In this document: positions 23,651 to 30,662 of the stretch, one piece after another
Position numbering within the stretch: position 1 is the stretch's first letter
Layout of the letters: each line of letters opens with the position of its first letter
DNA from: an uncultured Sutterella sp.
GTDB lineage: Bacteria; Pseudomonadota; Gammaproteobacteria; Burkholderiales; Burkholderiaceae_F
DNA: 39,784 bases
Assembly: GCA_945834535.1 (NCBI GenBank)
Contig: CAMAHM010000005.1
Coordinates: 1 to 39,784, forward strand
Direction of reading: 5' to 3'
Made by a program: the position numbers and the translations under genes
Notes under the pieces: generated by a model
Told to the model about the DNA's origin: nothing
Seen by the model: only the letters and a program-made list of their open reading frames with translations
The model's database searches: none

Positions 23651-24460
23651 ATGAGTACTCAAGTTAAGAAGCAGCACCGCATGCTCAAGATCAGCATCCT
23701 GCGTTACAACCCCGCTGATCCGGCAAGCGTGCCCCACATGCAGACCTTCGAATGCGAAGAAGCCGATTCGATGACGCTGTTCATTCTGCTCAATGAACTG
23801 CGCGATCATCAGGATCCTTCTCTGCAGTTCGACTTCGTGTGCCGTGCCGGTATCTGCGGTTCGTGCGCCATGCTGGTCAACGGCAAGCCCTCTCTCGCCT
23901 GCCGTACGCTGACCCGCGATCTGCCGACCGAATTCACGCTCGCCCCGCTGCCGGCGTTCGAACTCATCGGCGACCTGTCGGTCAACACCGGCAAGTGGAT
24001 GCGCAACATGTCCGAACGCATGGAAACGTGGGTTCACATGAAGGAAGATGAAGTCGACCTTCGCAAGCACGAAGCTCCGATGGATCCCCAGCTCGCCGAA
24101 GACATCTACCTGCTCGACCGCTGCGTCGAATGCGGTTGCTGTATCGCCGGCTGCGGCACGGTCCGTCTGCGTCCGGATTTCGCCGGCGGCGTCGCGATCA
24201 ACAAGATCGCCCGCTTCCGTCTCGATCCGCGCGATACCCGTACCGACGGTGACTTCTACGACGTCATCGGCGATGACTCGGGTGTGTTCGGCTGCATGTC
24301 GCTGCTCGCCTGCCACGACTTCTGCCCGAAGGATCTGCCTCTGAAGACGCAGATCGCCTTCATCCGTCGCAAGATGGCTGAACAGGGCATCAAGAACTAC
24401 GACAAGGTTCTTCCCACGCCCAAGACCGGCAAGAAGGCGATCCCCATCAAGGCCGCCTAA
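23651..24460 (+). CDS. frdB: Fumarate reductase iron-sulfur subunit FrdB
   Basis: Iron-sulfur subunit (269 aa) carrying electrons from the quinol-oxidising anchor to FrdA. The [2Fe-2S] ligands are Cys64, Cys69, Cys72 and Cys84 (CRAGICGSC motif); the [4Fe-4S] ligands are Cys158, Cys161, Cys164 and Cys225; the [3Fe-4S] ligands are Cys168, Cys215 and Cys221. Spacing matches Wolinella FrdB, with a constant shift of about seven residues. Its ribosome site AAGGAG overlaps the frdA stop, showing coupling. No anchor subunit gene follows: the next genes are a terminator pair and a minus-strand purF paralogue. Confidence 0.95.
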   Translation: MSTQVKKQHRMLKISILRYNPADPASVPHMQTFECEEADSMTLFILLNELRDHQDPSLQFDFVCRAGICGSCAMLVNGKPSLACRTLTRDLPTEFTLAPLPAFELIGDLSVNTGKWMRNMSERMETWVHMKEDEVDLRKHEAPMDPQLAEDIYLLDRCVECGCCIAGCGTVRLRPDFAGGVAINKIARFRLDPRDTRTDGDFYDVIGDDSGVFGCMSLLACHDFCPKDLPLKTQIAFIRRKMAEQGIKNYDKVLPTPKTGKKAIPIKAA

Positions 24461-24471
24461 TCCGCCGATCT

Positions 24472-24572
24472 CGTTCTTTCTCTGAAGGAGCCCTCGGGCT
24501 CCGACGGGAAAGAACGGCGAGAAACGAACGCTGCAAAACCGCTTTAGGGCGAGCTTTGCAGCGTTTTATTTT
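24472..24572 (+). terminator. Tandem hairpins and intrinsic terminator of frdAB
   Basis: A first long hairpin pairs 24472-24480 with 24508-24516 around an inner GGAGCCC/GGGCTCC stem (24487-24502). A second stem of 11 bp (24527-24537 with 24555-24565) is followed by TTTTATTTTG. The second is a clear rho-independent terminator; the first may protect the 3' end. Confidence 0.85.
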
Positions 24573-24580
24573 GTCTGTTC

Positions 24581-24609
24581 AAAGAAAAAGGCACGCCCGA
24601 AAGCGTGCC
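24581..24609 (-). terminator. Intrinsic terminator of the purF paralogue
   Basis: GGCACGC (24590-24596) pairs with GCGTGCC (24603-24609) around a 6-nt loop, and the minus-strand tail is TTTTTCTTT. It lies 27 bp beyond the minus-strand stop codon at 24637. Confidence 0.8.
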
Positions 24610-24636
24610 CAAAGTCAGCGATTGACTGCCGTCGGA

Positions 24637-26058
24637 TTATTCTTTTCCGGTCCAGCAGTAGGTGCAGATCTTGTCCTTGTCAAGGCCGATTGCTTCGAGA
24701 AGACCGTCGATCGATTGGAAGCCGAGCGAGTCAAAGCCCATCTCTTCGCAGATGCGGCGCAACATGCACTGACCGCGCTTGGTCTTGGCGTCGGAGTATT
24801 CGTCAAGGTGCTTGTGCCCCTCGTCGCCTTCAAGGTCCTGCACCACGCGGCGGGCAAGAAGTTCCATGTCCGAGTTGCCGCGCGAAAAGTTCAGGTACTT
24901 GCAGCTGTACATGATGGGCGGGCAGGCCGAGCGCATGTGCACTTCTTTGGCACCGGACTTGTACAGGAAGTCCACCGTTTCACGCAGCTGCGTGCCGCGC
25001 ACGATAGAGTCGTCAATAAGAAGAAGCTTCTTGTCCTTGATGAGCTCAGGGACGGGAATCTGCTTCATTTTGGCCACCTGGTTGCGAATCTTCTGATTGG
25101 TGGGCATGAACGAACGCGACCAGGTCGGGGTGTACTTGATGAAGGGGCGGGCAAAATCCTTGCCGCTTTCATTGGCGTAGCCAATGCCGTGAGGCAGCCC
25201 CGAGTCGGGAACGCCGGCAACGTAGTCAACGTCGGGCGCCGTACCGTCGGCCATCGCATTGCGGGCCATGATGCGGCCGTTGTTGTAGCGCATCACCTCG
25301 ACATTCTTGCCTTCGTAATTGGAATTGGGGTAGCCGTAGTAGGTCCAAAGAAATGCGCACAGACGCATTTTTTGCGCAGCAGGCGAGAGCACTTCCACGC
25401 CTTCGCACGTTACCTTGACGATTTCCTGCGGGCCGAGTTCGTAGAAGTCTTCGTAACCGAGCTTTTGGTAGACGAAAGACTCAAACGAGACGCAGCAGCC
25501 GTCTTCACCCTTGCCGATGAGCACGGGAAGGCGACCGAGCTTGTCGCGCGCCACGATGATGCCGTCCTTGGTGAGCAGCATGATGGTGGCCGAGCCTTCA
25601 ATGAGTTCCTGCGCGTTGCGCAGACCTTCAACGAGGCTGTCCTTGCGGTTGATGAGGGCGGCAATGAGCTCGGTCGAATTGACCTTGCCCGAACCCATGG
25701 CAAGGAACTGATTGTTGTGCTGACTGAAGTAGCGCGAAATCAGTTCTTCGGCATTGCGGATGATGCCCACCGTGGTGATGGCGAAAAGCCCGAGATGCGA
25801 GCGCACGAGAAGCGGCTGCGGATCATCGTCGCTGATGCAGCCAATTCCGCTTGTGCCCTGCATGGTGGCAATATCCGACTCGAATTTGGTGCGGAAGGGC
25901 GTGTTGGTGATGTTGTGGATCTGACGCTGGAATCCCTTTTCAGGATCGTAGATCGTCATACCGCCGAATTTGGTGCCGAGGTGAGAGTGATAGTCGACGC
26001 CGAAGAACGTGTCGAGCACGACGTCGCGCTTGGAGACTGCTCCGAAAAAGCCGCCCAT
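24637..26058 (-). CDS. PurF-like phosphoribosyltransferase lacking the glutaminase cysteine
   Basis: A 473-residue paralogue of glutamine PRPP amidotransferase, the first enzyme of purine synthesis. It starts MGGFFGAVS where PurF has MCGIVG, so the N-terminal nucleophile Cys is a glycine and glutamine cannot be hydrolysed by the usual route. The phosphoribosyltransferase half is intact, with PRPP loop LLLIDDSIVRGTQLR. Cysteines in KMRLCAF, IMYSC and CTYCWTG correspond to the [4Fe-4S] ligands of Bacillus-type PurF, so a cluster may still bind. Start chosen at 26058 because the conserved homology begins there. From memory, Bacteroidetes and Clostridia carry paralogues beginning the same way. 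It may use free ammonia, pair with another glutaminase, or do a different reaction. The canonical purF is at 38619. Confidence 0.85.
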   Translation of the reverse strand: MGGFFGAVSKRDVVLDTFFGVDYHSHLGTKFGGMTIYDPEKGFQRQIHNITNTPFRTKFESDIATMQGTSGIGCISDDDPQPLLVRSHLGLFAITTVGIIRNAEELISRYFSQHNNQFLAMGSGKVNSTELIAALINRKDSLVEGLRNAQELIEGSATIMLLTKDGIIVARDKLGRLPVLIGKGEDGCCVSFESFVYQKLGYEDFYELGPQEIVKVTCEGVEVLSPAAQKMRLCAFLWTYYGYPNSNYEGKNVEVMRYNNGRIMARNAMADGTAPDVDYVAGVPDSGLPHGIGYANESGKDFARPFIKYTPTWSRSFMPTNQKIRNQVAKMKQIPVPELIKDKKLLLIDDSIVRGTQLRETVDFLYKSGAKEVHMRSACPPIMYSCKYLNFSRGNSDMELLARRVVQDLEGDEGHKHLDEYSDAKTKRGQCMLRRICEEMGFDSLGFQSIDGLLEAIGLDKDKICTYCWTGKE

Positions 26059-26164
26059 GATGGTTCTCTGAGAGATAAAGGGAAGAGGGTAAAAACAAGA
26101 AGGCGCAATTATCGCATCGGCGCGGGAAAAATGCCTATGGGCGCAGAGGGTAATGCTTGCCGGC

Positions 26165-26800
26165 TCATGCGCGCAAACGAGACGCAAAATGCGTCTGAAT
26201 CCAAGCGCAGACAATGTCGGTCGAAAGAAGTACTTCACGCTCAATGTCCGAAGCCGCAGCGTGAAAGTTGCTCTGACAGAGGGCGCGAAGATACAGCGGC
26301 CCCTTGAGCATCTCAATAAAGCGCGCGGCCACATCGCGAAGTTCCTCCAGCGGTGCGTCGATGTGGTTTTCCAGAACTTTGGCAAAACAGCTGTAGCTTT
26401 TATCGATGCCTTCACGCCAGAACCAGTCGCCGATTTCAGGCAGTTGTACGGTTTCAGCAAAAATAAGGCGTGAAGCACCGATCGCGCGCGTACTGAGCAT
26501 GCCTGCCAAATAAATTCGGCCGAAACTGAGAAATTCCTCGCGCAGTGTGCGGCCGTGTCGATAGTCGGCCATGTAGGCCGCGTACACATCGTCGGCCATC
26601 ATCTGCAGCGCTGCAATGAAAAGACCTTCCTTGCTGCCGTAGCACTGATAGACGGTCGAGCGTGACCCGCCCGAACGTTGGATGATTTTTTCGATTGAGG
26701 TGCGGCTGTAGCCGTTTTCGATGAAGGTGTCGATGGCGCATGCAAGCAGCCCCTTCATGCGTTCGCGCCCGCGCGCCGTCTTAACGGCAGTTTCCTGCAT
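26165..26800 (-). CDS. TetR/AcrR-family transcriptional regulator
   Basis: A 211-residue TetR-type repressor. The N-terminal helix-turn-helix (about 15-60) reads ERMKGLLACAIDTFIENGYS then TSIEKIIQRSGGSRSTVYQCYGSKEGLF, the standard TetR form. The C-terminal ligand domain resembles AcrR-type proteins (GRIYLAGMLSTRAIGASRLI region). The ATG at 26800 has GAGGA 8 nt upstream; a frame start at 26917 would cover the operator and is rejected. It is divergent from the Bug binding protein-menB-menE block with a large palindrome in between, so it probably represses itself and that block. The ligand is unknown. Confidence 0.9.
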   Translation of the reverse strand: MQETAVKTARGRERMKGLLACAIDTFIENGYSRTSIEKIIQRSGGSRSTVYQCYGSKEGLFIAALQMMADDVYAAYMADYRHGRTLREEFLSFGRIYLAGMLSTRAIGASRLIFAETVQLPEIGDWFWREGIDKSYSCFAKVLENHIDAPLEELRDVAARFIEMLKGPLYLRALCQSNFHAAASDIEREVLLSTDIVCAWIQTHFASRLRA

Positions 26801-26891
26801 TTTGGATTCCTCAGTTTGACGTGCCCGCCATGTTACATGGCGGTCGCGAGATTTTCTGTGTCTTTGCGGTTGCCAGAGCGTAGTCGAAAAC

Positions 26892-26925
26892 TGTACTATT
26901 CGGTACAAATGTACCAATCAGTACA
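26892..26925. promoter_or_regulatory. TetR-type operator between tetR and the Bug-menBE genes
   Basis: An imperfect 34-bp palindrome begins TGTACT and ends AGTACA, with an inner GGTACA/TGTACC dyad. Four GTAC cores lie at 26893, 26903, 26911 and 26921, spaced 10, 8 and 10 bp. This is the pattern of a site for a TetR dimer pair. It is centred between the divergent tetR (26800) and binding protein (26952) starts. Confidence 0.75.
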
Positions 26926-26951
26926 AAGAATTTCCATAAAGACGAGGGAAC

Positions 26952-27935
26952 ATGGATCGTCGAACTTTTCTTTGCGCTGCGTCCGCTCTTGCCGCGACGG
27001 GATTTACCCGAGCGGCTGCGGCTTCAGTTGCACCCGCGAGCGGGGATCTTTCATTGATTGTGCCCTTTCCTCCGGGAGGGGGCGGAGACATTCTTGCAAG
27101 GGCCGTCACGAGCGAAATGGCCGCCGTCACGGGCACGCGCTGGATCGTGATGAACCGCCCCGGAGCGGGCGGCAACATCGGAGCGGCGCATGTGGCCAAA
27201 GCAGCGCCCTCGGCCGAGACCATCGGCTATGTCACGAACGGTATTTTGTGCGTGAATCCGCACTTGTATCCGACTGCACGTTTTGATCCACAGCGCGACC
27301 TGATGCCCGTTGCGGGGCTCACGGAAATCGGACTTGTGGCGGTCGTCAATCCCGCAGTGATGCCCGAAGCAACGGATTTTGAGCGATTCATTGCCCTTGC
27401 GGCCAACTCGAACGAGCCCCTGACGTTTGCCTCAGCAGGGAACGGCACGAGCAGCCATCTTGCGGGCATTCTGTTTAGCTCGCAGGCCGGCATCCCCCTG
27501 CGGCACATCCCGCACCCGGGCGGCGCCATCGCAGTCAAGGAGGTACTCGCAGGGCGCGTGTCGCTGATGATCGACGTGATGCCCAACGTGCTGCCGCATA
27601 TCCGTCGCGGCGCTCTCAAAGCCCTGGCGGTAACGAGTCTTGACCGTTCGCCCCTGTTGCCCGAAGTGCCGACCATGGCTGAGGCAGGGCTTGCGCGCGT
27701 ATGCCTTACGGCCTGGGACGGGCTTGCAGCCCCCGTCGGTTTTCCTGAGGCGGGCGTGCGGGCGATCGAAGTGGCGGCCCGCCGTGCACTGGCGATGCCC
27801 CGTCTTGAGGAGAGACTCGCGAGGCTCGGCGCGCATGCGCGTTTTCGCGATGCCTCAGCTTTTGCCGACTTCATCGCCCTCGAGGCCCCTAAATGGAAGA
27901 CGCTGGCTCTTAAAGCGCGCGCCGCCCGCAGCTGA
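26952..27935 (+). CDS. Bug/TctC-type tripartite tricarboxylate transporter solute-binding protein
   Basis: A 327-residue periplasmic binding protein of the Bug family, large in Burkholderiales, which bind carboxylates and related small acids. The leader DRRTFLCAASALAATG looks like a twin-arginine signal. Family motifs follow: LIVPFPPGGGGDILAR (near 37), VMNRPGAGGNIGAA (near 66), then TFASAGNGTSSHLAG and HIPHPGGAIAVKEVLAGRV. GAGGGAA precedes the ATG. No TctA/TctB membrane genes are adjacent, as is common for orphan Bug proteins, which may act as sensors or share a transporter. menB follows after 48 nt, and the upstream operator suggests TetR control. The ligand is unknown; an aromatic acid precursor of menaquinone is a possibility raised only by context. 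Confidence 0.88.
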   Translation: MDRRTFLCAASALAATGFTRAAAASVAPASGDLSLIVPFPPGGGGDILARAVTSEMAAVTGTRWIVMNRPGAGGNIGAAHVAKAAPSAETIGYVTNGILCVNPHLYPTARFDPQRDLMPVAGLTEIGLVAVVNPAVMPEATDFERFIALAANSNEPLTFASAGNGTSSHLAGILFSSQAGIPLRHIPHPGGAIAVKEVLAGRVSLMIDVMPNVLPHIRRGALKALAVTSLDRSPLLPEVPTMAEAGLARVCLTAWDGLAAPVGFPEAGVRAIEVAARRALAMPRLEERLARLGAHARFRDASAFADFIALEAPKWKTLALKARAARS

Positions 27936-27983
27936 TCCTTGATTTGATACCTCTGTTTTTAATTTTCTTTAAGGAGTTCCATC

Positions 27984-28838
27984 ATGCAGCCCATGCTTGA
28001 CACTTCGCACCTTCCTGCCGTTCCCGAGTGGCACAAGGCGGGGGATTTTCAGGACATCATTTACGAAAAGTGCGATGACGGCATCGCCAAAATCACCATC
28101 AACCGACCGGAAGTGCGCAATGCCTTCCGTCCCCAGACCGTGATGGAGATGAGTCGCGCCCTCAATGACGCCCGTAACGACGAGGCGGTCGGTGTCGTCA
28201 TTCTGACCGGCATGGGCGAAAAAGCCTTTTGCTCGGGGGGCGACCAAAAGGTGCGCGGCACGGGCGGCTATGTGGGCGACGACGGTACGCCGCGGCTCAA
28301 TGTGCTTGATCTGCAGCGCGAAATCCGCACCTGTCCCAAGCCTGTGGTGGCCATGGTGGCCGGTTGGTGTGTGGGCGGCGGACACGTGCTGCACATGATG
28401 TGCGACCTGACGATCGCGGCGCAAAACGCCATGTTTGGTCAGACGGGCCCCAGAGTGGGCTCCTTTGACGGCGGCTGGGGCGCGTCCTACATGGCTCGCA
28501 TCGTCGGTCAGAAAAAGGCCCGCGAGATCTGGTTCCTGTGCCGCTTCTACAATGCCGAGGAAGCCCTCGAAATGGGGCTTGTGAACACGGTGGTGCCGCT
28601 TGAGCGCCTTGAAGCCGAAACGGTGCAGTGGTGTCGCGAAATGCTTGCCAATTCGCCCTTGGCGATTCGTTGTCTGAAGGCGGCTTTGAATGCCGACTGC
28701 GACGGTCAGGCCGGACTGCAGGAACTCGCAGGCAATGCGACGCTGCTCTACTACATGACCGAAGAGGGCAGGGAAGGCAAGAACGCTTTCCTTGAAAAGC
28801 GTCGCCCCGATTTTTCCAAGTTCCGTCGTCTGCCCTGA
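27984..28838 (+). CDS. menB: 1,4-Dihydroxy-2-naphthoyl-CoA synthase MenB
   Basis: MenB (284 aa), a crotonase-family enzyme that closes the naphthoquinone ring of o-succinylbenzoyl-CoA in menaquinone synthesis. The family motifs are [14 protein letters not shown], the oxyanion-hole segment [27 protein letters not shown], the MenB-specific [13 protein letters not shown], and the C-terminal [26 protein letters not shown] lies 7 nt before the ATG. menE follows directly, and the Bug protein gene ends 48 nt upstream. Menaquinone would carry electrons to fumarate reductase. The other early men genes (menF, D, H, C) are not in the window. Confidence 0.94.
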   Translation: MQPMLDTSHLPAVPEWHKAGDFQDIIYEKCDDGIAKITINRPEVRNAFRPQTVMEMSRALNDARNDEAVGVVILTGMGEKAFCSGGDQKVRGTGGYVGDDGTPRLNVLDLQREIRTCPKPVVAMVAGWCVGGGHVLHMMCDLTIAAQNAMFGQTGPRVGSFDGGWGASYMARIVGQKKAREIWFLCRFYNAEEALEMGLVNTVVPLERLEAETVQWCREMLANSPLAIRCLKAALNADCDGQAGLQELAGNATLLYYMTEEGREGKNAFLEKRRPDFSKFRRLP

Positions 28839-28849
28839 GGATGGATGCC

Positions 28850-30187
28850 ATGGCAAACCTTTGCGACGACGTACTCGACATTGTCGAGGCGGCTCGAGAG
28901 GTACCGTCACGCACGGCGCTGATCGACAAGGGCAGGCGCTACACGTATGCCGAGGCCGCTCAAAGAGTGCAAGAGAGGGCTGCCGCACTTGTGCGTCCTG
29001 CCCGAGGGCGGCCCCTTCACTTCACGGCGCAGGCCGATTTTGACGGATTGGTGGAGCTGCTTGCACTCCTTTATGCACGCATTCCGGCGGTACTGATTTC
29101 CCCCAAACTCACCGCATGCGAACGCGAGGCACTGCAGGCGCGGCTTAATGCCATCGCCGGGGCTCCCGTAGAAGACACCGCCTTTATCGTGCTCACGTCG
29201 GGCACCACGGGCGAGCCCAAGCCCGTCATGCTCACGCGCAAGGGGCTGGCGGCGGGCGCTCTGGCGGCAGCGAGGGCGCTGCACATGACAGGCGACGACT
29301 GCTTTCAGCTGTCGCTGTCGCCCGCACGCGTCGGGGGACTCGGGATTGTGCTTCGTACGCTTGCCGTGCGGGGAACGATTGCCCTTGCGCCCCGTTTTAA
29401 CGGCGCACGTTTTGTCCAAGAGATCGAGCGCGACGGAGTGACGCTCGCTTCACTCGTGCCGGCCATGCTCGAGGATGTGCTCGAGAAAAATCCGAACTGG
29501 CAGAACCCCGGGCGTTTGCGCGCACTCTTACTGGGAGGCGCGGCGCTCCCGGATCGCTTAAGACGGCGGGCTGTAGAGCGCGGCATTGGCATTGTCACCA
29601 CCTACGCAATGACCGAAACGGGAAGCAGTGTCGCAGTGAGCCGCTGGGAGGAGCGCTTTAGCCCGGTCGGCAACGGACAGGTGCCTTTGGAAGGCGTGCG
29701 CCTGCGTGCGCTCGACGCTCGTCTTTGGGTTGCCGGTCCTATGCTCTTTGCGGGCTACTGGGGAAGGGGCCCCGTGATTGACGACGGTTGGTTTGAGACG
29801 GGCGACATCGGTCGAATCGACGAGGCGGGGCGCGTGAGCGTTACGGCCCGCGCAAGTGAAATCATTTTGACGGCAGGCGAAAAAGTAGCGCCCGTTGAAG
29901 TTGAAACCGCAATCGAATCGATCGCCGGGGTGCGCGAAGCGCTCGTGGTAGGGCTGCCCGACGAGAAGTGGGGCGAAATCGTGACGGCGCTCGTTGTCTG
30001 GGAAGAGGGGGCGTGTCGTGACGGCGCACGGCTTGCAAAGGCGCTTTCCAGTCGACTGGCCCGATACAAGTGTCCGCGGCGCCTCGCGCACGTTGAAAGT
30101 CTTCCCCTTACCCCTGAAGGCAAGCGCTTTCGTCGCCCCGAAGTGCTTCGGGGATGCACTTTGGAGACGCTGCACTACACGGTTTGA
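28850..30187 (+). CDS. menE: o-Succinylbenzoate-CoA ligase MenE-like
   Basis: An acyl-AMP-forming CoA ligase (445 aa), the usual length of MenE, which activates o-succinylbenzoate for MenB. The ATP-binding P-loop is LTSGTTGEPKPVMLT; the TYAMTETGSS motif binds the adenylate; WFETGDIGRID is the A8 hinge region; and TPEGKRFRRPE holds the catalytic lysine near the C-terminus. The ATG at 28850 sits 9 nt after the GAGG that overlaps the menB stop; the ATG at 28841 lies too close to that site. Tightly coupled to menB, and closed by a strong terminator. MenE assignment rests on pairing with MenB and on size, since the ligase family is broad. Confidence 0.85.
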   Translation: MANLCDDVLDIVEAAREVPSRTALIDKGRRYTYAEAAQRVQERAAALVRPARGRPLHFTAQADFDGLVELLALLYARIPAVLISPKLTACEREALQARLNAIAGAPVEDTAFIVLTSGTTGEPKPVMLTRKGLAAGALAAARALHMTGDDCFQLSLSPARVGGLGIVLRTLAVRGTIALAPRFNGARFVQEIERDGVTLASLVPAMLEDVLEKNPNWQNPGRLRALLLGGAALPDRLRRRAVERGIGIVTTYAMTETGSSVAVSRWEERFSPVGNGQVPLEGVRLRALDARLWVAGPMLFAGYWGRGPVIDDGWFETGDIGRIDEAGRVSVTARASEIILTAGEKVAPVEVETAIESIAGVREALVVGLPDEKWGEIVTALVVWEEGACRDGARLAKALSSRLARYKCPRRLAHVESLPLTPEGKRFRRPEVLRGCTLETLHYTV

Positions 30188-30215
30188 CGCTCGATTCGGA
30201 AGGTTCGACGGCAGC

Positions 30216-30249
30216 AACGGCGCAAAACAAAGTGTTTGCGCCGTTTTTT
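30216..30249 (+). terminator. Intrinsic terminator of menB-menE
   Basis: AACGGCGCAAA (30216-30226) pairs with TTTGCGCCGTT (30235-30245) around an 8-nt loop, followed by further T residues to 30249. The tail nearly touches the FNR-like box of aspA. Confidence 0.9.
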
Positions 30250-30252
30250 GAT

Positions 30253-30266
30253 TTGATTTTCGTCAA
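30253..30266 (+). promoter_or_regulatory. FNR/ANR-like box upstream of aspA
   Basis: TTGAT-TTTC-GTCAA lies 396 bp before aspA, immediately after the menE terminator. A possible -10 (GATAAT, 30293-30298) follows 26 bp downstream, roughly fitting a class II FNR promoter. It shares 17 of 18 bases with the box in front of the flavoprotein operon. Confidence 0.65.
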
Positions 30267-30298
30267 CGAAGTTGCGCTTTGAAAAAAATATTGATAAT

Positions 30299-30662
30299 TC
30301 CTGGATAGAACCCTTAGGGGAAATGAACTAGTCCTTTGTTATCAGTGAGTTGGCGATTCGCAGGAAGTTGAGAGCGCCGCATAGATAGAACTACCTAGAC
30401 GGCTTGGGACGGACTTCTTGAAATAAAGCCTCTTCCATTGGATAAAAATCGTAGTAGCATTTCCCTAAGACAAAACAACTAGTCGGTTGTGGCCGACTGG
30501 TTCATTTGTCTGACCGATACCGAAGTGTCTCGGCGCGACCAAGCAAGTTCTCCCTGGTGGAGAACTTGGGCTGCGGCACGGAGGTGAGTTATGAGCCGGT
30601 CCGCCGGATGCCCCGAAGGCGGGGGACGACGAACCAAAATGAAAGCACAGAGGAGCTTCTAA
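30299..30662 (+). promoter_or_regulatory. Long structured leader of aspA
   Basis: No gene is visible between the FNR-like promoter region and aspA. The 3' half contains stacked hairpins: CTAGTCGG (30479-30486) with CCGACTGG (30493-30500); a perfect 10-bp stem CAAGTTCTCC (30544-30553) with GGAGAACTTG (30559-30568); and a CCGCC/GGCGG stem near 30603-30625. None has a T tail, so they are leader structures rather than terminators. The AspA ribosome site GAGGAG lies just after. The layout parallels the frdA leader. Confidence 0.5.
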
